A stretch of DNA of 64,000 nt. Origin: Streptomyces katrae (GTDB lineage: Bacteria > Actinomycetota > Actinomycetes > Streptomycetales > Streptomycetaceae). Shown in pieces: positions 28,390 through 41,339 of the stretch. The notes below the pieces were generated by a model, which was not told the DNA's origin, searched no databases, and was given only the letters and a program-made list of their open reading frames with translations. The stretch lies in NCBI RefSeq assembly GCF_002028425.1, contig NZ_CP020042.1, positions 1,550,001 to 1,614,000 of the forward strand. The letters run 5' to 3'. The position numbers and the translations under genes were made by a program. Every line of letters starts with the position of its first letter. Position 1 is the stretch's first letter.

Positions 28390-29640
28390 GTGACGCATAC
28401 CCAGATACGCGCTGATGTCCCCGACTCACTTCTCGTCGCCGAGCCGCTGTCCGGCAAGAAGGACTCCGGACTGCGTGGTGTCGGACGGCGCGTACTCGCG
28501 AGCCTGAAGCGTGCCCGGAAGGCGCTGCTGGTCCACATCGCCCTGCGGGCCACCGGTCTCGCCGTGATGGCGATCTGGGCCGTGCGCAAGGACGTGCGGC
28601 CGCTGGAGATCCTCGGCGGGCGCTGGGACTCGGTGTACTACCTGCACATCGCCGAGAACGGTCTGACGACCCCGCTGGCGACCCCCTCGCCGTGCGCGTT
28701 CGCGGGGCCGAGCTGCCAGATGGCGTTCTTCCCCGTGTACCCGATGCTGGTGCGGTACACCTCGCTGGTCACGCACCTGCCCATGAACTGGGTGGCGATG
28801 GGGCTGGCGATGCTCGCGTCGGTCATCGCCGCGTGGGGCATCTTCGCCGTCACCGACAAGATCTACGGCCGCCGGGTCGCCCTCTTCACCTGCGCCCTGT
28901 TCGCGATCGTGCCGGCGGCGCTCGTCCAGTCGATGGCGTACACCGAGCCGCTGTTCCTCGCCCTTTCGGTGTGGGCGATGTACGCGGTGATGACGAAGTC
29001 CTGGCTGACGGCCGGTGTGCTGGCCTTCTTCGCGGGGGCCACCCGGCCCTCGGGTTCGGCGATCGTCGCGGCCGTGGTGCTGGCGGGGGTCTGGGAGTAC
29101 GTGCAGTGGCTCCGCAAGCGCCGTGCGCAGCGGCCCCCGGTGGGGCGGATCGTCGCCGCCTCGCTGATCGCCCCGCTGGGCTGGTTCGGGTACGTGGGCT
29201 ACGTCGGCTGGCACTTCGGGCGCTGGGACGGCTACTTCGAGCTCCAGCGCCGCTGGGGTTCGGTGTACGACGGCGGTTTCGACACCCTCAGCGAGCTGAA
29301 GAAGACCTTCACCGAGGTGCACACCACCCTCAACCACGTGGTGGTCTCGCTGACGGTGGTCACCGCGGTGGTGCTGTTCGTGCTGATGACGCGCCGGCGC
29401 CGGCCCCCCATGGTGGTGTGGATCTTCGCAGCCATGATCATGCTGGTGGCGCTGGGCGGGGCGGGCTTCTACTTCTCGAAGATGCGCTTCATCATGCCCG
29501 CGTTCCCGCTGCTCTTCCCGTTCGCGCTCGCCCTGGCCAGGGCGCGGCGGAGCACGGTGGTGTGGATCCTCGGGTCCGCCACGGCCGTGTCCGCGCTCTT
29601 CGGCGGCAACCTCAACTTCGTCTGGTGGGGCTGCCCCTGA
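28390..29640 (+). CDS. PIG-V-like integral membrane mannosyltransferase
   Basis: The 416 residues start at GTG (VTHTQIRADV) with AGGA seven bases upstream; the frame upstream is not needed. About eight to nine hydrophobic segments follow a polar N-terminus of about 50 residues. The extracytoplasmic loop RWDSVYYLHIAENG resembles the acidic-residue loop of GT-C and PIG-V glycosyltransferases. It probably uses polyprenyl-phosphate mannose to glycosylate lipids or proteins (inference). Monocistronic between terminators. Confidence 0.78.
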   Translation: MTHTQIRADVPDSLLVAEPLSGKKDSGLRGVGRRVLASLKRARKALLVHIALRATGLAVMAIWAVRKDVRPLEILGGRWDSVYYLHIAENGLTTPLATPSPCAFAGPSCQMAFFPVYPMLVRYTSLVTHLPMNWVAMGLAMLASVIAAWGIFAVTDKIYGRRVALFTCALFAIVPAALVQSMAYTEPLFLALSVWAMYAVMTKSWLTAGVLAFFAGATRPSGSAIVAAVVLAGVWEYVQWLRKRRAQRPPVGRIVAASLIAPLGWFGYVGYVGWHFGRWDGYFELQRRWGSVYDGGFDTLSELKKTFTEVHTTLNHVVVSLTVVTAVVLFVLMTRRRRPPMVVWIFAAMIMLVALGGAGFYFSKMRFIMPAFPLLFPFALALARARRSTVVWILGSATAVSALFGGNLNFVWWGCP

Positions 29641-29661
29641 CCGGGCCGCCGCGCCGGACAC

Positions 29662-29700
29662 GACGGTGGGCGCCACCCCTCGGGGGTGGCGCCCACCGTC
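29662..29700. terminator. Bidirectional terminator between the mannosyltransferase gene and rel
   Basis: An 18-base perfect inverted repeat (GACGGTGGGCGCCACCCC and its complement) around a three-base loop. It lies between converging genes and serves both. Confidence 0.88.
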
Positions 29701-29718
29701 GTACGCGCCCGGGCCGGG

Positions 29719-32142
<2,424 letters not shown>

Positions 32143-32351
32143 GAGCGCTCCTCTGGGGGTCCCCCGGGACAGGCTCCGGGGGAGGATCCGGAGCCCCGGT
32201 CAGGTCCGGATAACCCATGGTAGCGAGGGTTCCGCCGGCCCGTTCTCCCCGGCCGCTCCGCGATATGCCGCCCCGCCACCGTTCGAGGCCCGCCCCAGCC
32301 GGCCGCTGCCGCTCGAGGCCGCACTCGGCCGCCGTGCGGCGCCGCACGCGA

Positions 32352-32389
32352 AAGCGGCGGGCGCCCGGGGATCCGGGCGCCCGCCGCTT
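32352..32389 (-). terminator. Terminator of apt
   Basis: A perfect 17-base inverted repeat (AAGCGGCGGGCGCCCGG and its complement) with loop GGAT lies 14 bases after the apt stop. Confidence 0.85.
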
Positions 32390-32402
32390 CGGCGCAGCAA
32401 GG

Positions 32403-32960
32403 TCAGACCACGATCAGCGCGTCCAGCGGAGCCCCCGCGAGGGCCCCGGCCAGCTTCGCGCGCCCGGGGAGGAACGACAGCTCCATCAGGACCGCCACAC
32501 CGGCGACCTCGGCCCCGGCCCGCCGGATCAGCGCCAGCGAGGCCTCGGCGGTGCCACCGGTGGCGAGGACGTCGTCGATGACCATGACCCGGTCACCGGC
32601 CGCCAGGTCCTCCGCGTGGACCTCGATCTCCGCCGTGCCGTACTCCAGCTCGTACGCCTGCGCGAGCGTGGCCCCCGGCAGCTTGCCGGCCTTGCGCACG
32701 GGGACGAAGCCGATGCCCGCCTTCACGGCGACCGGGGCGGCGAGGATGAACCCGCGCGCCTCCAGCCCGACGATCTTCGTCGCGCCGTACCGGCCGGCCA
32801 GCTCCACCAGGGTGTCGGTCAGCGCGCCGAACGCCTTCGGGTCGGCGAGCAGCGGGGTGATGTCCTTGAACACCACACCCGGCTTCGGGTAGTCCGGGAC
32901 GTCCGTGATCCGGCTGAGCAGCAGCTCGCGGACCTCGGGGGTGCAGCTGGGGGAGGTCAC
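32403..32960 (-). CDS. apt: Adenine phosphoribosyltransferase
   Basis: Salvages adenine to AMP using PRPP. The 185 residues begin VTSPSCTPEV at a GTG overlapping the secF stop (GTGA). The type I PRTase motif VMVIDDVLATGGT is present, with PDYPKPGVVFKDITPLL near the N-terminus. The upstream extension of the frame lies inside secF. The yajC-secD-secF-apt-rel order is typical of actinomycetes. Confidence 0.97.
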   Translation of the reverse strand: MTSPSCTPEVRELLLSRITDVPDYPKPGVVFKDITPLLADPKAFGALTDTLVELAGRYGATKIVGLEARGFILAAPVAVKAGIGFVPVRKAGKLPGATLAQAYELEYGTAEIEVHAEDLAAGDRVMVIDDVLATGGTAEASLALIRRAGAEVAGVAVLMELSFLPGRAKLAGALAGAPLDALIVV

Positions 32961-34012
32961 CGGCGCCGCCTCCCCTGGCCGCCCTGGGACACGACCTGCG
33001 GCTCGCCGCCGTCGGTGTCGGCGTCGGCGTCCTCGCCCTTGGCGGCCGCGGCCGCCCGCTTGGCGAGCACCCGCTTGGTCAGCGCCTTCATCGCCGGCTC
33101 GCGCTCCTTCAGGTCCACGACCAGCGGGGTGGCGATGAAGATCGAGGAGTACGCACCGGCCGCGAGGCCGACGAACAGCGACAGCGAGATGTCGTTGAGC
33201 ATGCCCGCACCGAGGAAGCCGCCGCCGATGAACAGCAGGGCCGCGACCGGGAGCAGCGCCACGACGGTGGTGTTGATCGAGCGGACCAGCGTGCCGTTGA
33301 TGCTGCGGTTGGCGACGTCGCTGAAGGTGTAGCGGGTCTGCTTGGTGATGTCCTTCGCGCCCTCCTTGAGACCGTCGAAGACGACGACGGTGTCGTAGAG
33401 GGAGTAACCGAGGATGGTCAGCAGACCGATCACGGTGCCCGGGGTGACCTCGAAGCCGACGAGCGCGTACACGCCGACGGTGATGGTGAGGTCGTGGACC
33501 AGCGCGATCAGCGCGGCGACGGCCATCCGCCACTCGAAGGCGATGGCGAGGTAGACCACCACGAGGACCATGAAGATCGCCAGGCCGGTCCAGGCCTTGT
33601 TCGCGATCTGCTCGCCCCAGCTCGGGCCGACCAGGTCCGCGTTGATCTGGGCCGCGTCGACCTTGAGGTCGGCGCCCAGCTGCTGCTTCACGGAGGCGGC
33701 GGATTTCGTGTCCAGACCGGAGATCTGGATGCGCAGCCCGCCGGTGCCGAGTTCCTGGACGATCGAGTGCTGGCCGGAGGCCTTGTCGGCGGCCTCGGTC
33801 GCCCGCGCCACGGACACGCTCGTCTTCGGGGTGGTGAAGACGGCACCGCCCTTGAACTCGATGCCCATGTTGAGGCCCTGGACGGCCAGGGCCACGGCGG
33901 CCGTGATGGTGATCAGGATGGAGACGCCGTACCAGACGAAGCGCTTGCCGACGAAGTCGTAGCCGACCTCACCGCGGTACAGCTTGGCGCCGAGATCTCC
34001 CAGCTTCGACAT
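32957..34012 (-). CDS. secF: Protein translocase subunit SecF
   Basis: With SecD uses the proton motive force to complete Sec-dependent export. The 351 residues have an N-terminal cytoplasmic start, a first membrane helix with the following GIEFKGG motif, an extracytoplasmic loop, and five more helices near 150-300, including ALVHDLTITVG and GYSLYDTVVVFD. It starts one base after the secD stop. The C-terminus is Lys/Ala/Asp-rich and disordered. Confidence 0.97.
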   Translation of the reverse strand: MSKLGDLGAKLYRGEVGYDFVGKRFVWYGVSILITITAAVALAVQGLNMGIEFKGGAVFTTPKTSVSVARATEAADKASGQHSIVQELGTGGLRIQISGLDTKSAASVKQQLGADLKVDAAQINADLVGPSWGEQIANKAWTGLAIFMVLVVVYLAIAFEWRMAVAALIALVHDLTITVGVYALVGFEVTPGTVIGLLTILGYSLYDTVVVFDGLKEGAKDITKQTRYTFSDVANRSINGTLVRSINTTVVALLPVAALLFIGGGFLGAGMLNDISLSLFVGLAAGAYSSIFIATPLVVDLKEREPAMKALTKRVLAKRAAAAAKGEDADADTDGGEPQVVSQGGQGRRRR

Positions 34013-34013
34013 C

Positions 34014-35816
34014 TCACGCCTCCTTTGCGTCGACGGGGGCGGGGACGGGGCCGGTGCGGCGGGACCGGCGCAGCGGCGGCTTGGCGCCGAGCCGCTTCGG
34101 GTCCAGCCCGGACCACGGGTGACCGCTGGAGAAGAACTTCGTCCGCGCCAGCAGGGTCATGACGGGCTTGGTGAACAGGAACACCACGACCACGTCGAGC
34201 AGGGTGGTCAGACCCAGCGTGAAGGCGAAGCCCTGGACCTTGCCGACGGTGACGATGAAGAGCACCGCGGCGGCGAGGAACGACACGAAGTCGGAGACCA
34301 GGATCGTGCGCCGGGCGCGCGGCCAGGCGCGCTCGACGGCCGGACGCAGGGTGCGGCCCTCGCGGATCTCGTCACGGATGCGCTCGAAGTACACGATGAA
34401 CGAGTCGGCCGTGATGCCGATGGCGACGATGGCGCCGCAGACGGCGGGCAGGTTCAGGGCGAAGCCGATGCCCTTGCCCAGCAGCGACATGATCGTGTAC
34501 GTGAGGACCGCGGACACCATGAGGCTGACGATCGCGATGAAGGCCAGACCGCGGTAGTAGACCAGCAGGTAGATCACGACGAGGACCAGGCCGATGGCGC
34601 CGGCGATCAGGCCGGCCTTCAGCTGCTCCCCGCCGAGCGCGGCGGTGACGGTGGTGACGCTGTCCTCCTGGAAGGACAGCGGCAGGGCGCCGTAGGAGAG
34701 CATGTTGCCCAGGTCCTGCGCGGACTGCTGGGTGAAGCCGCCGGAGATCTCGGCGTTGCCGCCGGTCAGCGCCTGGCTGACGGACGGGTCGGAGATGACC
34801 TTGCCGTCAAGGACGATCGCGAACTGGTTCTGCGGGGCCTGCTTGGTGGCCAGCTCACCGGTGATCTTGGCGAACTTGTCGGCGCCCTTGTCGGTGAACT
34901 GCATCTGCACGATCCACTGACCGCGCTGCTGGTCGATGACGCCCTTGGCGTCCTTCACGTCCGTGCCGGCGACCTGGGCCGGACCGAGGATCCACTTGCC
35001 CCACGCGCTGCCGCGCTGGCCGCAGGCGACCGTCGGCTCTTCGGGCTTGGCGCCCTTGCCGGCGGCGGCGCGCTGGTCCTCCTTGGTGCAGTCCAGCGCG
35101 GCGAACTTCGCCTGCAGGTCGGCCACGGCGGGGTCGACCGGCGGGGTCGGGACGGGGGCCGGGGCCGAGGCGGAGGGCGTGGCCTTGCTGTCGTCTGCCT
35201 TCTTCGACTCGCTCGCCGAGGGCGAGGGAGTGGGGGTGCCCGGGGCCTTGAGGGCCTCGCTGAGCACACGGCCCTGGGAAGTGGCGCTGGACGACGGGGT
35301 GGCCGGAGCGGAGGGCTTGGAGCTTCCCTCGGCCTTCGGAGCACCGGACCCGCCCGCGGAGGGGCTCGGGGACGCGCTCGGCTTGGTCTCGGGGGCGGCG
35401 GGGGCGCCGTCCGCGAAGGCGAGCACGGGGCGGAAGTACAGCTGGGCGGTGGTACCGACCTGCTCGCGGGCCTGCTGCTCGTTCACCCCCTTGGGGATGT
35501 TCACGATGATGTGGTCGCGGCCCTGGGTCTGGACCTCGGCCTCCGTGACGCCGAGACCGTTGACACGGCGGTCGATGATGCCGACGGCCGTGTTCATGTT
35601 GGTCTCGTTGACCGCGTCCGGCTTGCCGGGCTCGCTCTTCGCCTTGAGCGTGATGCTCGTACCGCCCGCGAGGTCGATGCCCAGACGGGGGGTGGTCTGA
35701 TGAGAGAGGAACATCCCCGCGGTGAGCGCCACCATCGCGATCAGGATGAAGGCCAGGGCGCGCCCCGGCCTCCCCTGAGCCCCCGTGGGCCGCCGGCCCT
35801 TCTTCGGTGCTGCCAC
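34014..35816 (-). CDS. secD: Protein translocase subunit SecD with low-complexity insertion
   Basis: The 600 residues have a first helix near 20-38, the motif LGIDLAGGTSITL, and the P1 extracytoplasmic domain. Residues about 135-235 form an insertion rich in Ser, Pro, Ala and Lys, including SPSPSAGGSG and TPTPSPSASES, absent from E. coli SecD. Five C-terminal helices (about 410-560) carry TADSFIVYFERIRDEIREG. Start GTG at 35816, with GGGAG about ten bases upstream. Confidence 0.96.
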   Translation of the reverse strand: MAAPKKGRRPTGAQGRPGRALAFILIAMVALTAGMFLSHQTTPRLGIDLAGGTSITLKAKSEPGKPDAVNETNMNTAVGIIDRRVNGLGVTEAEVQTQGRDHIIVNIPKGVNEQQAREQVGTTAQLYFRPVLAFADGAPAAPETKPSASPSPSAGGSGAPKAEGSSKPSAPATPSSSATSQGRVLSEALKAPGTPTPSPSASESKKADDSKATPSASAPAPVPTPPVDPAVADLQAKFAALDCTKEDQRAAAGKGAKPEEPTVACGQRGSAWGKWILGPAQVAGTDVKDAKGVIDQQRGQWIVQMQFTDKGADKFAKITGELATKQAPQNQFAIVLDGKVISDPSVSQALTGGNAEISGGFTQQSAQDLGNMLSYGALPLSFQEDSVTTVTAALGGEQLKAGLIAGAIGLVLVVIYLLVYYRGLAFIAIVSLMVSAVLTYTIMSLLGKGIGFALNLPAVCGAIVAIGITADSFIVYFERIRDEIREGRTLRPAVERAWPRARRTILVSDFVSFLAAAVLFIVTVGKVQGFAFTLGLTTLLDVVVVFLFTKPVMTLLARTKFFSSGHPWSGLDPKRLGAKPPLRRSRRTGPVPAPVDAKEA

Positions 35817-35966
35817 CTTGTCGTATCTCCCTGTCCAACCGTCGCGCGCCGGGTCAGCGCGCGGACGGCCACGAAATGTGTGGTGGGGACCCCTGCCCCC
35901 CGCAGAAGTTCACTGCGGGAACCGCGGCGGATGCCGGTCGGGCACCACCGCGGTCCCTGCCCGGCG

Positions 35967-36404
35967 CTACTTGGCGCCGGGCTCGCCGTCGGTCTTGCCG
36001 TCCTTCGGCTCGTCGTCGCCCTTGGGCTCGTCCTTCTTGCCGAGGTCGAGCTTGGGGGCGTCGCCCCCGGTCAGCGAGGAGGCGTCGTCGGGGACGACCG
36101 GAGTGTCCTCCGGGGTCTCGGTGATGCCGTGGACGATGCGGTTGTACTCCTCGTCCTCCAGCACGGCGCCGATCGCGTTCTTGGCGTAGATCGCGTGGAC
36201 GCCGGGGGCCACCTCGAGGGTGACGGTGTCGTCACCGATCTCCTTGACCGTGGCGTACATGCCGCCGATGGTGCGGACGCCGGTACCGGGCGCCATGTGG
36301 TCACGCATCTGCGCGGCCTGCTGCTGCTTCTTCTTCGCGGAGCGGGTCATCAGGAACATCGCCCCGATGAGCACGATGAACGGGAGGAGTGTCACGAGAT
36401 TCAC
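35967..36404 (-). CDS. yajC: Sec accessory protein YajC
   Basis: Single-pass partner of SecDF. The 145 residues start at GTG (VNLVTLLPFIVLIGAMFLMT), with the helix at about 3-20, then KKKQQQAAQMRDHMAPGTGVRTIGG, split by a turn. The C-terminal 35 residues are a disordered Lys/Asp tail. The long open frame upstream has no conserved content. A 150-base gap to secD contains only a weak dyad. Confidence 0.92.
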   Translation of the reverse strand: MNLVTLLPFIVLIGAMFLMTRSAKKKQQQAAQMRDHMAPGTGVRTIGGMYATVKEIGDDTVTLEVAPGVHAIYAKNAIGAVLEDEEYNRIVHGITETPEDTPVVPDDASSLTGGDAPKLDLGKKDEPKGDDEPKDGKTDGEPGAK

Positions 36405-36568
36405 GGGACGGAGATCCTTCGCACGACCGCCCGGGAGACGGCCTTTTTCTACGGGGGTGGGCACGCCGACCCGAAGGGTCGGCATCGGCGGAGTCTAGGC
36501 GAGTCAGCGCCGATGGAACAACGCCCAGCATGGCACCGCAGTTCCTGACCGGTCGAACCTCCGCGCCG

Positions 36569-37642
36569 TCAGACCCCGAACAGGCCCTGTTGTCCGCTTG
36601 ATCCGCCGCCCGGGTGCTGTGGGGGAACAAGTCCCAGGTGAGCCCATGCGGCGGGGGTCGCGACCCGGCCCCGCGGCGTACGGGCCAGCAGGCCCTCGCG
36701 CACCAGGAAGGGCTCGGCGACCTCCTCGACGGTCTCGCGCTCCTCCCCCACGGCGACGGCGAGGGTGGACAGCCCGACGGGGCCGCCGCCGAACAGCTTG
36801 AGCAGGGCCTCCAGCACGGCCCGGTCCAGCCGGTCGAGGCCGCGCGCGTCGACCTCGTACACCTGGAGGGCGGTGGCGGCCACCTCGCGGGTGATCACCC
36901 CGTCGGCCCGGACCTGGGCGTAGTCGCGGACGCGGCGCAGCAGGCGGTTGGCGATGCGGGGGGTGCCGCGGGAGCGGCCGGCGATCTCGGCGGCGCCGGC
37001 GGTGTCGATCTCCACGTCGAGGAGGCGGGCGGAGCGGTGGACGACGCGCTCGAGCTCCTCGGGGGCGTAGAACTCCATGTGGCCGGTGAAGCCGAAGCGG
37101 TCCCGCAGGGGCGGGGGCAGCAGGCCGGCGCGGGTGGTGGCGCCGACGAGGGTGAACGGCGGCAGCTCCAGCGGGATGGCGGTGGCGCCGGGGCCCTTGC
37201 CGACGATCACGTCGACGCGGAAGTCCTCCATGGCCATGTACAGCATTTCCTCGGCGGGCCGGGACATGCGGTGGATCTCGTCGAGGAAGAGCACCTCGCC
37301 CTCCTGGAGGGAGGAGAGGATCGCGGCGAGGTCGCCGGCGTGCTGGATGGCGGGGCCGGAGGTGATGCGAATGGGCGCGCCCATCTCCGCGGCGATGATC
37401 ATGGAGAGTGTGGTCTTGCCGAGGCCGGGCGCGCCGGAGAGCAGGACGTGGTCGGCGGTGGCGCCGCGCTGGCGGGCCGCCTTCAGGACGAGGTCCAGCT
37501 GCTGGCGGACCTTCTCCTGGCCGACGAACTCGCCGAGGTCCTTGGGGCGCAGGGCGGCCTCGACGGCGGTGTCCTCGCCGTCGGCCGCGGCGGCGACCAG
37601 GCGGTCGGGCTCGGGGGTGTCGGTTTCGTCGTCCCAGTTCAC
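36569..37642 (-). CDS. ruvB: Holliday-junction branch-migration helicase RuvB
   Basis: AAA+ motor that drives branch migration with RuvA. The 357 residues have Walker A GAPGLGKT, Walker [16 protein letters not shown], sensor GATTRAGLL and arginine-finger region [12 protein letters not shown]. The winged-helix C-domain has [20 protein letters not shown] start. Follows ruvA by 78 bases. Confidence 0.97.
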   Translation of the reverse strand: MNWDDETDTPEPDRLVAAAADGEDTAVEAALRPKDLGEFVGQEKVRQQLDLVLKAARQRGATADHVLLSGAPGLGKTTLSMIIAAEMGAPIRITSGPAIQHAGDLAAILSSLQEGEVLFLDEIHRMSRPAEEMLYMAMEDFRVDVIVGKGPGATAIPLELPPFTLVGATTRAGLLPPPLRDRFGFTGHMEFYAPEELERVVHRSARLLDVEIDTAGAAEIAGRSRGTPRIANRLLRRVRDYAQVRADGVITREVAATALQVYEVDARGLDRLDRAVLEALLKLFGGGPVGLSTLAVAVGEERETVEEVAEPFLVREGLLARTPRGRVATPAAWAHLGLVPPQHPGGGSSGQQGLFGV

Positions 37643-37720
37643 GGGGTCAGTCTGCCTTCTTGTTCGTACCGGCTGCGGTGGCTGCGGTGCGCCGCTGCGC
37701 GCCCGCGCAGCGGCGTCCCG

Positions 37721-38347
37721 TCACCGGGCCCGGTTCAGTGACTGGAGGGCGGCCCGCAGCAGCTGGGGGACGGGGGCCGAGCCGCCGGCGGCGAGGGCCG
37801 CCTCCGCCTGCGGCGTCACCGCCGAGACCGCGTCCTCCGCCTCCCGCGAGGCGTACCCGAGGCCGATGAGCGCCGCCGTGAGCTGTTCCGTCCACGGCGC
37901 GGGGCCGGAGGCCACGGGGGCCCGCTGAGCGCCGACCACGGCGGAGGCCGAGCCGAGCTTCCCCTTGAGCTCCAGCAGCAGCTTCTGCGCCCCCTTCTTC
38001 CCGATCCCGGGTACCGCCATCAGCGCCTTCTCGTCCCCCGACTCGACGGCCAGGCGCAGCGCGTCCGGGCTGTGCGCCCCGAGCATCGCCTGGGCCAGCC
38101 GGGGCCCGACGCCGCTCGCGGTCTGGAGGAGTTCGAAGACCTGGCGTTCGTCGTCGTCCGCGAAGCCGTACAGGGTCAGGGAGTCCTCACGGACCACGAG
38201 CGAGGTGGCCAGCCGGGCCGGCTCGCCGACGCGCAGGCCGGCGAGGGTGGCCGGGGTGCACTGCACGGCCATGCCCACTCCCCCGACCTCGATCACGGCC
38301 AGGGCGGGGCTGAGCGCGGCGACCGGGCCGCTGACGAAGGCGATCAT
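37721..38347 (-). CDS. ruvA: Holliday-junction binding protein RuvA
   Basis: Tetramer that grips the four-way junction. The 208 residues begin [12 protein letters not shown], with two helix-hairpin-helix motifs in [11 protein letters not shown] and [16 protein letters not shown], and the C-terminal RuvB-binding domain (about 160-208). The ATG overlaps the ruvC stop by four bases. Confidence 0.97.
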   Translation of the reverse strand: MIAFVSGPVAALSPALAVIEVGGVGMAVQCTPATLAGLRVGEPARLATSLVVREDSLTLYGFADDDERQVFELLQTASGVGPRLAQAMLGAHSPDALRLAVESGDEKALMAVPGIGKKGAQKLLLELKGKLGSASAVVGAQRAPVASGPAPWTEQLTAALIGLGYASREAEDAVSAVTPQAEAALAAGGSAPVPQLLRAALQSLNRAR

Positions 38348-38880
38348 CTCGTACGGCCTTTCAAGGCGGAGGCGTGCTGGGCTACCGCCTGCTGGAGACG
38401 GTTCTGGGCGGGGGCCCGCCAGATGTGGCAGATGGCGAGGGCCAGCGCGTCGGCGGCGTCGGCCGGCCTGGGCGGTTCGGCGAGCCGGAGCAGCCGGGTC
38501 ACCATGGCCCCGACCTGTGCCTTGTCGGCCCGGCCGCTGCCGGTGACGGCGGCCTTGACCTCGCTGGGGGTGTGCAGGGCGACGGGTATCCCCCGGCGGG
38601 CCGCGCACAGCATGGCGACGGCGCTGGCCTGGGCGGTGCCCATCACCGTGCGGACGTTGTGCTGGCTGAAGACCCGCTCCACGGCGACGAACTCCGGCCG
38701 GTGCTCGTCGAGCCAGTCCTCGATGCCGCGCTCGATGGCGACGAGCCGGTCCCCCAGCTCCGCGTCCGCGGGGGTCCGTACGACCCCGACGCCGATCATG
38801 GTCAGGGGCCGTCCGGCGACCCCCTCGACCACGCCGACACCGCACCGCGTCAGCCCCGGGTCCACACCCAGTACCCGCAC
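38344..38880 (-). CDS. ruvC: Crossover junction endodeoxyribonuclease RuvC
   Basis: Resolves Holliday junctions by paired incisions. From GTG at 38880 the product is 178 residues beginning [11 protein letters not shown], which places the first catalytic Asp at residue 6. GAGGGG lies about eight bases upstream. An ATG at 38901 would add seven residues with a poorer ribosome-binding site. The second acidic residue is in VAVERVF and the C-terminal [12 protein letters not shown] is present. Confidence 0.94.
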   Translation of the reverse strand: MRVLGVDPGLTRCGVGVVEGVAGRPLTMIGVGVVRTPADAELGDRLVAIERGIEDWLDEHRPEFVAVERVFSQHNVRTVMGTAQASAVAMLCAARRGIPVALHTPSEVKAAVTGSGRADKAQVGAMVTRLLRLAEPPRPADAADALALAICHIWRAPAQNRLQQAVAQHASALKGRTR

Positions 38881-38942
38881 CGCGCCCCCTCGTCCGGTCA
38901 TCGCTCGCCTGTCCGTGCAGGCTATCCGCCCGCACTGACAAT

Positions 38943-38986
38943 GCGACGGCGGGCCGACAGGGTGTGTCCTGTCGGCCCGCCGTCGC
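38943..38986. terminator. Terminator after yebC
   Basis: An 18-base perfect inverted repeat (GCGACGGCGGGCCGACAG and its complement) with an eight-base loop. It ends the yebC transcript and separates it from ruvC. Confidence 0.85.
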
Positions 38987-39006
38987 GAGCGGTGCGAGTC
39001 GGCCGA

Positions 39007-39759
39007 CTAGGCGTCGACCTTCTCCATGACCTCGTCCGAGACGTCGAAGTTGGCGAAGACGTTCTGCACGTCGTCGCTGTCCTCCAGCGCGTCGATCAGC
39101 TTGAAGATCTTGCGCGCGCCCTCTTCGTCGAGCTCGACCTGCATGGTCGGGACGAAGCTGGAGTCGGCGGAGTCGTAGTCGATGCCGGCCTCCTGGAGCG
39201 CGGTGCGGACCGCGACCAGGTCGGTGGCCTCGCTGATGATCTCCCAGGTGTCGCCGTTGTCGTTGACCTCTTCGGCGCCGGCGTCCAGGACCGCGCCCAG
39301 GACGTCGTCCTCGGTGAGGTCGGCCTTGGGCAGCAGGATGACGCCCTTGCGGTTGAACAGGTACGAGACCGAGCCCGGGTCGGCCATCGAGCCGCCGTTG
39401 CGGGTCATGGCGACGCGGACGTCGGAGGCGGCACGGTTGCGGTTGTCGGTGAGGCACTCGATGAGCACCGCGACACCGTTCGGGCCGTAGCCTTCGTACA
39501 TGATCGTCTCGTAGTCGGCGCCGCCGGCCTCGAGGCCGCCGCCGCGCTTGACCGCGGAGTCGATGTTCTTGTTCGGGACCGACTGCTTCTTGGCCTTCTG
39601 GACGGCGTCGTACAGCGTCGGGTTGCCGTCGATGTCGGCGCCGCCCATACGGGCCGCGACCTCGATGTTCTTGATCAGCTTCGCGAAGAGCTTGCCGCGC
39701 TTGGCATCGATCACGGCCTTCTTGTGCTTCGTCGTAGCCCATTTAGAGTGGCCGGACAT
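39007..39759 (-). CDS. yebC: YebC/PmpR-family regulatory protein
   Basis: The 250 residues have the conserved start [20 protein letters not shown] and the motifs [20 protein letters not shown] (central) and [20 protein letters not shown]. The family includes DNA-binding regulators and, in recent work, ribosome-associated factors that ease stalling. Located between pdxT and ruvC, as in many actinomycetes; ruvC proximity gives no functional proof. Confidence 0.94.
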   Translation of the reverse strand: MSGHSKWATTKHKKAVIDAKRGKLFAKLIKNIEVAARMGGADIDGNPTLYDAVQKAKKQSVPNKNIDSAVKRGGGLEAGGADYETIMYEGYGPNGVAVLIECLTDNRNRAASDVRVAMTRNGGSMADPGSVSYLFNRKGVILLPKADLTEDDVLGAVLDAGAEEVNDNGDTWEIISEATDLVAVRTALQEAGIDYDSADSSFVPTMQVELDEEGARKIFKLIDALEDSDDVQNVFANFDVSDEVMEKVDA

Positions 39760-39816
39760 CCGCCTGTCTCCTTCGCGTAACCAACAGTGTTCGTCTCAGA
39801 TCTTACCGGGACCTGA

Positions 39817-40410
39817 TTACAGCGCCGCGCGCACCATGTCGACGAAGTACGCGTGGACTCGGTCGTCGCCGGTCAGCTCCGGGTGGAACGAGGTGGCCAG
39901 CACGTTGCCCTGGCGCACGGCGACCGTGTGGCCGTCGTACGTGGCCAGGACCTCGGCGGAGGCGCCGACCGACTCGACCCAGGGGGCGCGGATGAAGACG
40001 CCCTCGACGGGGCCGTCCGCTATGCCCGCGAAGTCGATCTTCGCCTCGAAGGACTCGTTCTGACGGCCGAAGGCGTTGCGGCGGACGATCATGTCGATGC
40101 CGCCGAGCGTCTCCTGGTCGTCACGGCCGTCGAGCAGCTTGTCGGCCAGCATGATCATGCCGGCGCAGGTGCCGTAGACGGGCATGCCGGCGCGCACGCG
40201 CTCGCGCAGCGGCTCCAGCATGCCGAACAGGACCGCGAGCTTCGACATGGTCGTGGACTCGCCGCCGGGGATGACCAGCGCGTCGACCTCGGCGAGCTCC
40301 TCGGGACGCCGGACCGGCCTGGCCACGGCGTCCGCCGCGGCCAGGGCGATCAGGTGCTCCCGTACGTCGCCCTGGAGCGCCAGGACACCGATCACGGGGG
40401 GGTTGCTCAT
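39817..40410 (-). CDS. pdxT: PLP synthase glutaminase subunit PdxT
   Basis: Hydrolyses glutamine and passes ammonia to PdxS. The 197 residues have the class I amidotransferase nucleophile C82 in [10 protein letters not shown], the GGEST motif at 49-53 and the His-Glu pair in SFHPEL. The ATG is 11 bases after the pdxS stop. Confidence 0.97.
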   Translation of the reverse strand: MSNPPVIGVLALQGDVREHLIALAAADAVARPVRRPEELAEVDALVIPGGESTTMSKLAVLFGMLEPLRERVRAGMPVYGTCAGMIMLADKLLDGRDDQETLGGIDMIVRRNAFGRQNESFEAKIDFAGIADGPVEGVFIRAPWVESVGASAEVLATYDGHTVAVRQGNVLATSFHPELTGDDRVHAYFVDMVRAAL

Positions 40411-40421
40411 CGTGGGGTGCC

Positions 40422-41339
40422 TTACCAGCCGCGGTTGGCGTAGCGCTCGGCCTCGGGGAGGGTGTCGCAGTTGATGCCGACCATGGCCTCGCCCAGGTTG
40501 CGGGAGGCGTCCGCGATGACCTTCGGGTCGTCGAAGAAGGTGGTGGCCTTCACGATGGCGGCGGCGCGCTTGGCCGGGTCGCCGGACTTGAAGATGCCGG
40601 AGCCGACGAAGACGCCCTCGGCGCCGAGCTGGCGCATCAGGGCGGCGTCGGCCGGGGTGGCGACGCCACCGGCGGAGAACAGGACGACGGGGAGCTTGCC
40701 GAGCTCGGCGACCTCCTTGACGAGCTCGTACGGGGCGCGCAGCTCCTTGGCGGCGGCGTACAGCTCGTTGTTGTCGAAGCCGCGCAGCTTGGCGATCTCG
40801 TTCTTGATCTGGCGCAGGTGGCGGACGGCCTCGACGACGTTGCCGGTGCCGGCCTCGCCCTTCGAACGGATCATGGCCGCGCCCTCGGCGATGCGGCGCA
40901 GGGCCTCGCCCAGGTTGGTGGCGCCACAGACGAAGGGGGTGGTGAAGGCCCACTTGTCGGAGTGGTTGACCTCGTCGGCCGGGGTCAGGACCTCGGACTC
41001 GTCGATGTAGTCGACGCCGAGGGACTGGAGCACCTGGGCCTCGACGAAGTGGCCGATGCGCGACTTGGCCATGACCGGGATGGAGACGGCCTCGATGATC
41101 TCCTCGATCATGTTCGGGTCCGACATGCGGGCCACGCCGCCGTCCTTGCGGATGTCGGCCGGAACCCGCTCCAGGGCCATGACGGCCACGGCGCCGGCGT
41201 CCTCGGCGATCTTCGCCTGCTCGGCGTTGACCACGTCCATGATCACACCGCCCTTGAGCTGCTCGGCCATGCCGCGCTTGACGCGGGAGGTGCCGATGGC
41301 CGACTCAGCGGACTGGGGGGAGGTGGGAAGCGTGCTCAC
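40422..41339 (-). CDS. pdxS: PLP synthase lyase subunit PdxS
   Basis: Builds pyridoxal 5'-phosphate from ribose 5-phosphate, glyceraldehyde 3-phosphate and ammonia. The 305-residue TIM barrel has [19 protein letters not shown] at 29-47, and the catalytic lysine K92 in VMAKSRIGH. Start GTG at 41339. The 181 bases upstream (41340-41520) hold its promoter but no recognised operator. Confidence 0.97.
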   Translation of the reverse strand: MSTLPTSPQSAESAIGTSRVKRGMAEQLKGGVIMDVVNAEQAKIAEDAGAVAVMALERVPADIRKDGGVARMSDPNMIEEIIEAVSIPVMAKSRIGHFVEAQVLQSLGVDYIDESEVLTPADEVNHSDKWAFTTPFVCGATNLGEALRRIAEGAAMIRSKGEAGTGNVVEAVRHLRQIKNEIAKLRGFDNNELYAAAKELRAPYELVKEVAELGKLPVVLFSAGGVATPADAALMRQLGAEGVFVGSGIFKSGDPAKRAAAIVKATTFFDDPKVIADASRNLGEAMVGINCDTLPEAERYANRGW

